DNA from: Gnetum montanum
Lineage: Eukaryota > Streptophyta > Gnetopsida > Gnetales > Gnetaceae
DNA: 64,000 nucleotides
Assembly: GCA_015680685.1 (NCBI GenBank)
Contig: MNCI01027046.1
Coordinates: 1,235,613-1,299,612, forward strand
Direction: 5' to 3'
Below are positions 31,113 through 41,958 of the stretch, piece by piece. The notes under the pieces were generated by a model, which was not told where the DNA came from, did not search any database, and saw only the letters and a list, made by a program, of their open reading frames with translations. How positions within the stretch are numbered: the stretch's first letter is position 1; the number at the start of each line of letters is the position of its first letter. A program made the translations under genes and the position numbers.

Positions 31113-32388
31113 AAAACACCACAAAATTCTGAGCTTAGTACTTCTCCAACAAGAATCGAGCTAAGTCATGATGCTCCCCAGCATGACTGAAGCTTGAGAG
31201 CCCCACAGATAACCTCAATTAGAGTCGAACTCAACAAGAAACGGTTCCCTGGGACCTGCGGGGGATTACGGTGACATCTGGCGTCAAACCTGGCAAGTTT
31301 TGAACTCAAAAAACCTGATTTTCACTGAGTATGCAGCAAGTATCTAGCGTATACACCCAGCGTGCAAGTTTACAGCGTGTATGCTCAGCATATACACCTG
31401 GTGTGTACAGCGTATACGCCCAGTGTGTAGCACAACATATACCAATCAAAGCTCTCTAAAACTATGTCAGATCAAGTCCAACCGAGCTGAACATTTGCAA
31501 GCAGCATTCTCGTGACATTCGAATTCAAATCCAAGGGCCGAATTTGATGCTTTCTGTTGTAGCAGTAGTTTGTAAAAATAACTTCTTTTGTTTTAGTCAA
31601 GTCTATATGCCGAGTTCACACGCCCAACGTGTACATGCTGGCGTACAACAGTATACGTTGGCTTGCAGCAATATACGCTGGTGTGCAGCACGCCATACAC
31701 TTGTAAAATTTCATTTTTTCGCACTCGGTCAACGTGCCACATGTCACCCGACCCGAGAGTCCAGCATCCCATGGCCAATCATCCCCTCTCAGATCCGAGT
31801 CTAACGTCTAAACCTGTATAAAAACCTCAATTTTTGACGAGTTCAGGGTTCGAAAAAATTGAAAGATCGGAGCAAAAATTTGGGGCAATCCACACAAAGA
31901 GAACATCCAGAACGCTTAATCCTAGACGCTGGACTTCCATCCTACACGCTGAGCATACAGCCTTTATGCTGTGCTTGCAGTCGAATCCAGCGAACAATCA
32001 TCCCCCTGCATCCACCGGAGCCTTCCGTCTGCCTTGTGTCAGATTCACAACTGCGTTAGATTGGTGCATTGTAACTTTTCATTTTGCAATAATATTGCCA
32101 CATTTCTTTTGCTAAGATTTGTTACAGCTTTTCGTTCATTATTGTATGCTTATTGTTTACGTTCCTGTACATTTATGTTCCGTTTGACATTACGTATAAC
32201 CCAGCGTACAGTATAACAGTGTACGTTCGGGGAAATCCTTATCTGATCCGCGTGTGGACCATTCAAGGTACTCTGCCTTCGTTAATTCCAGCTTGCCCTC
32301 AAGCGAAAGTAGGGTCTTCTGTGCTTGTCCGAGGATCTCTTGGTTTCTGTTTCATTCCAGCCAGAGACCGACAATTTTGGATAGTACA
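31113..32388 (+). repeat. T4 3' LTR (1276 bp)
   Basis: Complete copy of the LTR whose partner at 11385 has a gap. Starts TAAAACACCAC (expected TG mutated to TA) and ends AGTACA. TATA box at 31816-31825. The upstream half (31320-31450 and 31620-31700) is packed with CGTGTACGCTG-like words. Confidence 0.92.
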
Positions 32389-32393
32389 GCCTT
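32389..32393. repeat. T4 target-site duplication, right copy
   Basis: GCCTT here equals GCCTT at 11380-11384. The flanking minus-strand reading continues the T3 second ORF across the excised element. Confidence 0.88.
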
Positions 32394-34830
32394 AACCTCC
32401 TATAATTTAGAGTTTGCTACTTCTAATTTTTGCAATGTCTTCTTATCTTCTACAAACTCAATCTCATATTTAGCACAGGTGGTAGCTACCTACTTCTCAA
32501 GCTTAGTTCTTGGGTGCCTTGATGTTAACATGGCTAAGTTAGCATATCACATATTTGCCAACTCCGTGTATTCTTTAAGATCTTGGATCTGCAGGTCTTG
32601 GCTTTTCAATTTTGCTTAGTGGCTAAAGGCATAAGTATCTAGTATGGCTCGCTAGTTAGTGTGTTGAGCACTGAAAGAATTAATGTGGGCCTTAGCCATA
32701 CAAATCTCCTTTTTGATGATTTCCTTATACATTCCCACCTAGTCACGGAAGTGTTCTTTTAACTTCTTGTGCTTTTTGGCCTCATTTTGCCATGCACTTA
32801 TTTCTATGGCCATCTTTTGGTGGATGGCATGGACCTCCTCCATGAAGAGGGTTCTATTCTCCCTGACCAAGCAATTCATGTCTTGGTTGATCCAAACTAG
32901 TTATTCTCGCATTTGTTGGAAACTTTCTTCAAGAATATTCTTCTATTTCTCAACTATGGTCAACCAAAGATTTTCAATAGCAAGTAAATTATTTTCCTCT
33001 TATAAGGCCTTGAGAGCTTTAACATGTGCATATGTCTAAGCTTGTGCCTTTGAAGCATCCCAATTGGCCTGTTCCTTTTCCTTGGCTGCCCTTTTATTTT
33101 CTTTCAACAATTTACTCAATTGCTTGGTTTTGAAAATATATAATTGGTTAGCTATGATAAATTGGGAACGATCCTATCGTTCAACTTGTAGGGCGATGAG
33201 ATTTTCTTGCAATCTTTGCAACTCTCCTTCCACGTGCTCAGTCCTAACTTTAGCTATAACCAATTTTCCTTTGGTGGAAATGAGATCTGAATGTGCTGTG
33301 ATGACATCTTGGGGAATGTCAAACAAGGACATCATAACTTGTCTTGTTTACAGCAAGCGATCCAAAGCATCCTCATGTTCTGCAAGAGTTCTTGAGGGAC
33401 TAGCCAGAGCTTGAGCATCATGTGCTCTTGTGAAATCTGCTGATGGCACAACAGAAACATTAAACAATTCTTTGATGTGGTTTGCAACCACCTCTGCTAC
33501 GCTTGTTGCATCCTGGTGTTGCATAACCACCACCATGGCTCCTTCACCAGTTTTCAACTTGACTTGGAAAGATGCAACATTCCCAGAGATTTGTTGAGAC
33601 CACTGGGACTCTTCTCCTTAAATTAATGGAATATGTCCACTTGCAAGGTTAGTTGAAACAGTGGGCTATATGATGTCATCAATGACCCGGAATAAGTTTT
33701 TGGCATCACGACTTACCCAACTGATTGTCTTAGTAATTGTTTGAAGATGACTAATAGATGGTTGATAATCTTATTGTAGTGGTGGTGATTGCTACACTTG
33801 CTAGCTTATGGGCTATGTGTTGGGCCTTACTTCCTATTGTTGGCTGGGTCTTGCTATTTGAGGTGTAGTGGGCCCAATCGTTTGCTCCTCCTCTTGTTCT
33901 AATTGCTCATCAGTGTCTTTCCTAGGTGCCAGTAGTTTGAGCAGTTCAGCATATGAAGTGTTTTGGGCTTTTTTAGGAACATCATTTGTGTAGCCTAAGA
34001 TCTCGGCATGTCTGCATAGCTTCCTAATAAGACAAGGAAAAGGCAAAGCAAGCTTCCCTATCTTCCTTTCTTCAAATTGCCTTAATATCTCCATCAGATA
34101 TAAATGGGTAGACTCACATTAAATTTTCCCATCAAAATCACACTGCCCCATGCCACATAAGTAGATAATCAATTTAAACCTTTGGTGGGGAAAAGGTGAT
34201 AAGTGTCAATCTTAAAGTAGATCCTCTCCTCAAGGGTTAATTCTTCGTAAACTTTATTCTCCTTATTGTAGGCCTATTTCAACCATAATTTCCTTGTGTC
34301 TGCATTTGAGTAAGTGGACAAATGAGCAACTTTTGGTCCCTTTTTTGAAAAATTTAGGACCTCTATAATGGCCTTTACCCAAAAATCAACGAAGAAACCA
34401 CCTACATTGGTCACAATGCCTTCTTCCTTGCCATGCTAGAATTGATACGTTTCACCTAAATACCAATCACCACTCTTTAAGAGGATGGGCCCTAGTGGAG
34501 ATGCCTTCAGTTGAGTCTTCATTGATTCAAGGGTGAACTTAATGAAAGGCCCAAAATTGAGCTCCACTATCACAATTACAAAGGTGGACTTCTCCCGAAT
34601 GACTTGGAGACATTCAGGGGACAGTGTAAGATTATGCCTTAGTTCTAGGGCTCTAACTTCACCACCTTCTGTATGGCCAGATTGCACTGTCGTAGGGGTT
34701 TCTGGATGAATGATGAATGAGTGGGCCTCTTGCTTTGCATGTTCTACTCAAGGTTCTTGGCCTCTACCTCCTCTTGGGCATTTAGTTTCACCTTGAGAAG
34801 GTCCTCCTTGCTATCATCTTTTATGGGCCA
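32394..34830 (-). pseudogene. T3 second ORF, main part (coiled-coil protein, no pol motifs)
   Basis: The minus strand from about 34700 down gives a degenerate protein in place of pol. At 34094-33834 it reads Phe-Glu-Glu-Arg-Lys-Ile-Gly, Leu-Pro-Phe-Pro-Cys-Leu-Ile and Leu-Cys-Arg, reminiscent of the plant 'putative transposon protein' domain found in non-autonomous retroelement ORFs. An acidic Glu/Gln run follows. From 33000 down the product is Leu/Lys/Gln-rich and likely coiled coil, and runs into the T4 insertion at 32394. No RT, RNase H or integrase signature is seen in this or the 11384 part. Stops and shifts are frequent. Its layout, a domain then a coiled coil, loosely parallels the T4 antisense protein; homology is not shown. 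Confidence 0.5.
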
Positions 34831-36823
34831 TCTGTAATCACACAAAGATTGATTGTTAGTAAGGTTATTTAAAGAAATTTGGTTATCTTATACCGTATTC
34901 ATTGCCTTTAATAAATGTTTAATTCTTTTCTTAGTGTGATCCTAGAGTTAGAAATTTTTCAAGGAAGTTGCCCTAAAAGTTTAATGTTAGACCTGATCTA
35001 TTTAGGTAACTCATAAAATAACTTAGATGGCTTAGGTGAAGGGAGAAAATTAATTTGGCATGAATTCTAATAGTACTTACCCCTATGATATCCTTCGAGC
35101 AATAGCAAATTTCAAAAAAGTTATGCACAAGTTATATAGTTTCCCTCTCCCATGACTAAGTTAAAACACTCTGGGTTTAATTAGGTTTAATAAGAAAAGA
35201 AATCAGAGCGTCAAAGAGTAAAATATTGAAGGTTGAAATTAGACTTGCAAATCACTAAAAATTGTGGAAGAAAATTTGAACAACTCCCCCACATCAACTG
35301 TTCAAAATGACTTTTGTAGTGCACGGGGGTCCCATATATATAGTTTTTATAGACATAATATCATGTATGTGATAGCGCATACCTAGTATCATGTTGAACT
35401 TGATATTGGATACCCAATATCGCATCCCAACCAAGATAGGGTACCTAGTAGAATTGATGATTTTTCAAGTTTTAGGGCCAAAATTGAAGGATTTAAGGTA
35501 GATTCAAAAGGTCTGGGATAAGGGCAAGTGGAAATTGAGACACCAAAAGTGTAATGGAGTGGAGTCATACAATGAAGTTCTTTCAAAAGGATGAGAAATG
35601 GTTCTAAGGAACATTCAGTTAAAATGATGACAAAGGAAAGAATAGATTTGGGAATGGAAAACTCGGAGGGTATAAAATCATGTGGTGGTGTGCAACAAGT
35701 AGAAATTACAAAAGTCATGCAAGTGGATCCTCCCCAAAGTAGGTTCCAACCTATCATACCCTCATGTAACCACACCTTAAAATGTCCATAGGCACTAGAA
35801 GGATTAAATGCAACCTCCACCTATGCAACAAAACACACACATGTTAAGTACCACTGTGATGAGATATGAATTCTATGCCACACAAGACACAAGTTAGAAA
35901 TACCTGGATTGTGAGATGAGACAAATTGCATAAGGGATTGCAAAGATCATAACATGAGGTAACTTACCCTGGGCATAATGAATCCTTAGTGTTGTGTGTG
36001 ATTAAAGTACCATTAGCCTTTTGCTCCAAGATCAAAACCAAGTCCATACCTTTGATCAGTGACATCGCATTGTTTCATCCCAATGATAGACAATTATAAG
36101 AGCATCATGATAGTAAGGTTTACGATCACTTAGCATTTTGCATAAGGGAGGAGTGATTTGAATTTGTCTATGGCACATTTTTTGAGCTTTTCTTTTCTGC
36201 TTCACTTCTTTCATTTCTTCTTTGCTTTCTTCTTCTTTTAGTCGCTTTTATGCTTTGTCTTTCCCAAAGGTGATCTAGAAAAGCTGCTAACCTTTAGCGC
36301 ATGGGTGCATGTCTTTCCAGTGGGACCCCCTAGAATAGCATTGAGTTCCTTTCTTGAGTGCCTTTATTACCACTCTTACTCCCATTTTTCATTAGATCTA
36401 CAAGGATCTTAGTACAACCAAGCTGCATGATAGCACAAACAGATGTTGCCAAAGAGAATCCACAAGTCCCCTTGATGTCACACCCTTGCCATTCCCTCTT
36501 AGTTCATCACTCTTCACTCTGGGCATAATGAGTACAAAGTTACTCTAAGTTTTGATGATAACAAAAATATCATCATCCCCAAAGCAAGAACCTCTTATTA
36601 ATAGAATGGATGGATGGATGTTGTGGGGTCACTATCCAAATAATCAGTCACTTATGACTCGATAACATAGAACAATGCCTCAACTAATTGGTTACATGAG
36701 TATTATATTCATAGATGAGATTATCCACAAAAAGATAAAATGACAAATTGAAAAATGAGAAAGTAGAAAACAAAAAATTAAAAAACAAAAAATTGTAAAA
36801 CCAAAGAAAAGGAAAAAAATTTA
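34831..36823 (-). other. T3 spacer between gag and second ORF, promoter-like patch
   Basis: No family recognised. At 35340-35440 the minus strand has an ATATCG-palindrome cluster followed by TCTATAAAAAC, the same order as in the U3 of T1 and T3 LTRs, so it may be an LTR scrap or an internal promoter for the second ORF. A 143-codon open stretch at 35389-35820 (minus) overlaps it and is not recognised. A pyrimidine-rich tract lies at 36180-36240. Confidence 0.4.
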
Positions 36824-39243
36824 CTAATTTTGCTTATTAGAATGGGGGATATCCCTTATGACTAAACCTTTGGTCATGGTGAGAATTAATAAATGGAAAG
36901 TTAGGATCCATGCATGTTGGAAATATTGGGGTCCAATCATATCCAAACCACTGGGTGTCTTTTGGTGTAATGGTAGAAATGTACCCAAATTGGGGTTCAC
37001 ACACTTGATTAAATTAGGCATAGTGGGGAAGATTATAAGATGTGGTCATGTGATAAGAAGCTAACCCACTATGGCACTCGTGATCATAAGATGGTATGCA
37101 AGGATCGATATGTCTCCTCATGTTGTTAGATTAATTAGGCTGCATGGTTGTTGGAGTATTGACTAGTGGCCTAGATAAGATAATAGGAGGCGTTGAGTTT
37201 GAAGAGGAAGGTGCATTATAGTGTTGGACTTGTGCTAAGTTGGAAGATGTAGTGGTTTTAGAATCATGCTATCTCTTTCTGTGGCCATGCCTAAAGAAAG
37301 GACGCTTCCAACATTGTGGAGGACTCCCATTGCTGTTGACAGTAGTAGCACAAGTAATGTTCGTTGGTTGGTGTTGTGGTACAAAACCTTCTGGTACAAC
37401 TAGTGGCGATGTAGAAGGAGGTGAAGGATGAGAATATTGGGAGTAAGGAGGAGTGTAAGGGACATGAGGTGGTGATCTTGTAGGAGAGGACATGGGTTGT
37501 TAATACTTGGGAGAGTGATAATGATAAGGTGAAGTAGAGGATGTTGATCCAATTGGAGAAACAAGGTGTTGAACGTAATAAGCACTTGGTTTAAGGTGAT
37601 ACGAAGGGTGTGGCCAGTTTGGCGATGGCCTCCCCCACGACTAGGGGTTTTGCCACTGTTATTGAGCACAATACTTTTGTACAAAATCTAGATGTAGCAT
37701 TCTTCCCCAATGCTCATGTAGATGTGACAAGATTGGGCATTGGAATTTGGGGTAATCATACAGGAAAACATCACATTGATACTTATGATTTGCGGTTGAG
37801 CCCCTATCCTTATTTTCCTCAATCCTTCATTCCAATAGTCAAATGGTGTTCTGTCTTGTTTCTAGGTTTGGTATCCTCTATTTGTTCTGGTCATTAGAGT
37901 TATCTTGCATGGTTCTCCCTCTAATAATGTCTGCATATTCTCTACATTTCTCATGTACCCACTCCGTCATCTTGTTGATCTTTGCCTCGATTTCATCTAG
38001 TGATTTTAGTATTGGCAAAGGTGGGGATGGTTTCACCCCTTAAGATGAGCTGATTTCTCCTTTTCATAATTATGGACCTCAATTATTTCAAGAGTTTGAT
38101 CTTGTTTAGATTTGTTGACTTCTAGTTGGCTATTTCTCCTTTTTCTTTTGCTACCTGCTTAATATAGTTGACATGGGGCATACATCCCTAGGGTCTCCCT
38201 TGTTTCATTATGGAGCCCATCCATGATGTGATACATTAGCCTTTCCTCGAAGAACCCGTGGCTTGGGCATTTGTTTAACAAAGAGTACTATCTTTCTAAG
38301 GCCATGTCCAAGGGTTTATGTTATCCTTGTTTCTACTCTTGGATTTGTCTCCTCAAAGCTAACACTCTTACATAGGTTTGATATCTTTCATTGAAGAGTT
38401 TTACCATTGTAGGACAATGACAAATTGAATTTGGTTTTAAAGACCTATACCACACTTTTTCTTGACCAACGAGTGTCATAGGGAAGAGCTTAAGCCTTTG
38501 CCATCCATTCTCAGTGTTGTTTCATACACAAGCATCATAGAAGGCTTGTAAATGATGTTGAGGATCTAAATCATAGCCTCCTAAGAACTTAGAAAAGTTG
38601 TTTAAATCAAGCTTGCGTAAACGACTTTCCTTGCAATGCTTGCGGGATATCTGAATGGCCTCTATTATATGCATTAGGCTCTTAGGGACTAATAGGGGTT
38701 TATCATCATCATCAGACAAGTGGTGATTAAAATCTCTATTTGATTGATGGTGATTATGGGACTTGTATTCATGTTGATGACCTTGAGTGTGTCTGTGGAT
38801 TTGATTTTTGCTTTTACTTTGATCCTTTCATGGAGCTCTATCTCTATTCTTACGTTCATCTTCGTTAGAACTAGACGTTGAATTTAAGGGGGAAGATGAA
38901 AAGGAGGAACTAGTAGGATAGCCATGGATTCTATAATGTTCCTCATGGTCCCTTTGTTTATCATTTCTAAGTATCAAGGAGGTCTTAGGCCTTGAGTCCT
39001 CCCCTAGTTTAGGACTAATGTCATCTCCTTCAAGATTGTCTACCTTAGGTGAATGTAGTCTTTGAGTGCTGTTAGGGTGGCCATGGTCATGAAAAACTCC
39101 TTCATAAGATGGATCACTTCAATCTTTTTCATTGTATAATTTGTTAGTTCTCCAATGAATAGTTGCACTACGCGGTTCATAATCATTTCCACATGAGTGA
39201 GACATTGTTGTTGATTTGTGATGTGTGTTTGAATACTTTTCAA
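36824..39243 (-). pseudogene. T3 gag, degenerate
   Basis: Minus-strand gag of the T1/T2/T3/T7 family. The N-terminal part near 38900-38700 is Ser-, His- and Asp-rich. From 38719 it reads Asp-Asp-Asp-Asp-Lys-Pro, then Leu-Asp-Leu-Asn-Asn-Phe-Ser-Lys-Phe and Leu-Asp-Pro-Gln-His-His-Leu-Gln. This matches T7 Leu-Asp-Met-Asn-Asn-Ile-Pro-Arg-Phe-Glu-Gly near 47235. The capsid-like part continues to about 38200 with stops. The end near 36824 has the Pro/Gln-rich tail. Confidence 0.72.
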
Positions 39244-39308
39244 AAGATATATTGTTAATACCCTTTTATAGTGATCTTGTGTAATACAACTAATCTAGAT
39301 AACTAGCA

Positions 39309-39330
39309 CCATCCCTGGAAAGGATGCCAA
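39309..39330 (-). other. T3 primer-binding site
   Basis: The minus strand starts TTGGCATCCTTTCCAGGGAT right after the 5' LTR. It is diverged from the tRNA-Asp-type site of T7 but in the same position. Confidence 0.5.
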
Positions 39331-40198
39331 TGATGAGTACGCTCAACCATATGAATATGAGCATGTACACATGATCTAGTTGAACTCTGTGAAATGGACT
39401 AGTTGTAGCACCTAGAAAGTTATACATTGATTGTAGTTCACTATCTTCCCACTTGGACTAGTATTTGCTTTATCGCATATGGTTTAGTCCAGAGTGAGGT
39501 GTATGATGTGATCCCTACTACTATGCTACTCCTAAGGACAATAAGAGATAACTCAATTAAGCTAATGGACAATAGAAAATAAGATCTAAGCTAGCCTAAG
39601 TGTGATGAGCATCCTTCCTTAATCATCCATATGCATCTTAGACTTCATGTACTACTTCTAGGATTATCAAGCACACATCACTCAAAGCACTACTTGATAC
39701 ACTACTGGGTTACCACGTAGTTACACTTAAATGTTCATGATTAAGACATACTCATTTCTTGTTAATAATAGGAATAGTAAATGATGATAAAAGAAATATT
39801 AACTAAGAAAATAGCAATAAATGATCAACAATTTAAAAAAATTAAAAGCTAAGTGAATGCTACAATGATGGAGTAATCGCACTCTTTATTGCCGATTGTG
39901 TGCGTGTCCAAGTACATCACACTTGAACAAAGATTCCATACAATTATAAGCATCACACTATGGGCATGCACTTGGAAAAAACACTAAAACTAACTATAAG
40001 AATTAAAAACTAAAAAATGACTGAAAGGTTGACTAAAAGGACTTTCTAATGGATTCCCTTGTTATGCACCTAAGTGCTATACTTATACACTAACACAGGA
40101 ATCATGATATCGTGTATATGATATCGTATCCAGGCTATGATATCGCATACCCAATATCGTGTACTCGATATTGGGGCTTGGAAAATTGTGATTCATCA
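39331..40198 (-). repeat. T3 5' LTR (868 bp)
   Basis: Partner of 10004-10869. Starts TGATGAGTACG and ends GTGATTCATCA in plus coordinates. Followed by GTTGG at 40199-40203, the right target-site copy. ATATCG palindromes lie at about 40110-40180, beside a decayed TATA region near 40085. Confidence 0.88.
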
Positions 40199-40942
40199 GT
40201 TGGACATCCAAGGGCTCCATGCTAAATATGTTGTGCAAGATCACGACTCTAGGGATTACCATCCCAATGAAGCACAATGTAAAATTGATCAGCAACAAGA
40301 GAAATGCTATGAAGTTGTGAAGTTGTTCCTACTGGGTAAAAAAGATAGTAAGGATCCCTTATCTAGGGATTCTCATTTCACTAACTCTCCTCCCCTTGGT
40401 TTCAATGAAGGAGGCTTGAACTAAAATTTATGGTCTACTGTAAACAATCTTGGTTCACGCAAGAATGAATCTCATGATCATGGGAGATCCAAAGATAGGA
40501 GCCATGGTAGGGACAAGGACAGGCATCACAATGATGATCATGGACATGATCATCAAAGAGGGGATGGTAGGCACTACGATGCTAGTCCTTCTTCCTCTTC
40601 ACCTTCGTCATCCTCTTCTTCCTCCTCTAGCTCTGATCGAAGCCATAGAGGACATGACCATGATGGAGGCAATTGGCAAGATAAAGATGATCATGGGGCC
40701 CATTGAACTAATTGAGATTAGGGGCATGGGCATTTAATGGAGTCCCCCCACCATGAGAGAAGGGATAGTAGAGGGCATCATAGGCATCATGGCCATCACA
40801 AAGGTCATGACTATGATGAACCTTTGCTTACTACTTGAAATATGTTGAATATTGTAGAGGCAATGAGAATTTCGACAAGGCATGTGAAAGATAGTCGAAT
40901 AAAGTAGTTGGATATGAACAATATTCCCAAGTTTGAAGGGGT
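40199..40942 (+). pseudogene. T2 gag, second fragment (between T3 and T6)
   Basis: Resumes where 10003 stops: Asp-His-Asp-Ser-Arg-Asp-Tyr-His-Pro-Asn-Glu matches T7 near 46555. It then has an unusual charged stretch rich in His, Asp, Arg and Gly around a run of about a dozen Ser (near 40590-40630), a second His-rich part, and Leu-Asp-Met-Asn-Asn-Ile-Pro-Lys-Phe-Glu-Gly at the end. Several stops. Cut by T6 at 40943. Confidence 0.78.
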
Positions 40943-41958
40943 TGATGAGCCAAGCAAAATTCAATGCTAGATACCTTTAAAATTTATCTTTCCTTCATTG
41001 TAGAGACTGTCACCTTGTCTATGATTGACCCATGAGTCGTATCCTATGGAGGAACAGTTTAAAGTCAAAAGGTCATCAAGACAATAAATAATTAGAATTG
41101 AATGTAATTAAATTTCACACTTATGACTAGCACTTATAAGTAAAATCATAAGTTTTCACCCTCATTTCTAAAATTAAGTTCAAGAATGAGAATTAATGAT
41201 TAAATAAAATTGAAATTATAAACATAAATTTCAAAGATCATAAGGGAGACTTTACTTGATTTGCAATTCTACCTTGATGTCTTTACAATGCAACAACTTT
41301 GATAGTCAGATGATGGACTCCAAGAATTGCAATTAATCTCAACTTGATGTGGAATTTTTTTGCATATTATTTATACCCCATAACATTCCAAAAATAAATA
41401 AATTAATAATGGATTGATATAAAGTGCCAATCCATAGTAACAGGGGGAGGTACTAAGTTGGATATCTTGGAAACTTCAAATTAGCATGGAATCCAAAATC
41501 CATGTAGAAGGTGCGCCAGACATAAATGAATGGTAATGTTGATGAGGATAAAGTAGTGGTGTTGCTAATAATGGACATGTGATTCTCCATAGGTTCTAGA
41601 GTAGTGCACACCAAATGATCCATCCCAAGAATGTAATTTTCCTTCATTTACTATCATCATCAAACATGAACATTATTTTTTTGGAAAAAAAATGAAATTC
41701 TAGAAATACATGTCTAACTCATCATAGCAAAATGGTAGGTCGATGGAGGAACCACATGCATACTGAACTCACGAGTTTGAGCATCAAGGCCAATGCAAGT
41801 AGAGTCACCATGAGCCTAGAGCTCATCTCTAGGGCCTTCATGTCCTATGTACGCTATAACTGCATGGCTACCAAAGATGATAGTGGTGCTATGGAGCTAT
41901 CACATTAAGGTCATTATGTAGGTGGTAGAACATGCGACTATTCCATTTAAGCGATGCA
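40943..41958 (-). repeat. T6 3' LTR, alignable part
   Basis: Starts TGATGAGCCAAGC and aligns with 60968-62070 to about GATGCA at 41958. The minus strand has a TATA box (GGTATAAATAAT) near 41386-41375. The outer boundary is uncertain: no purine tract adjoins 41958, and the nearest is at 43627-43661. The LTR may therefore be as long as 2.7 kb, with the other copy truncated. Confidence 0.7.
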
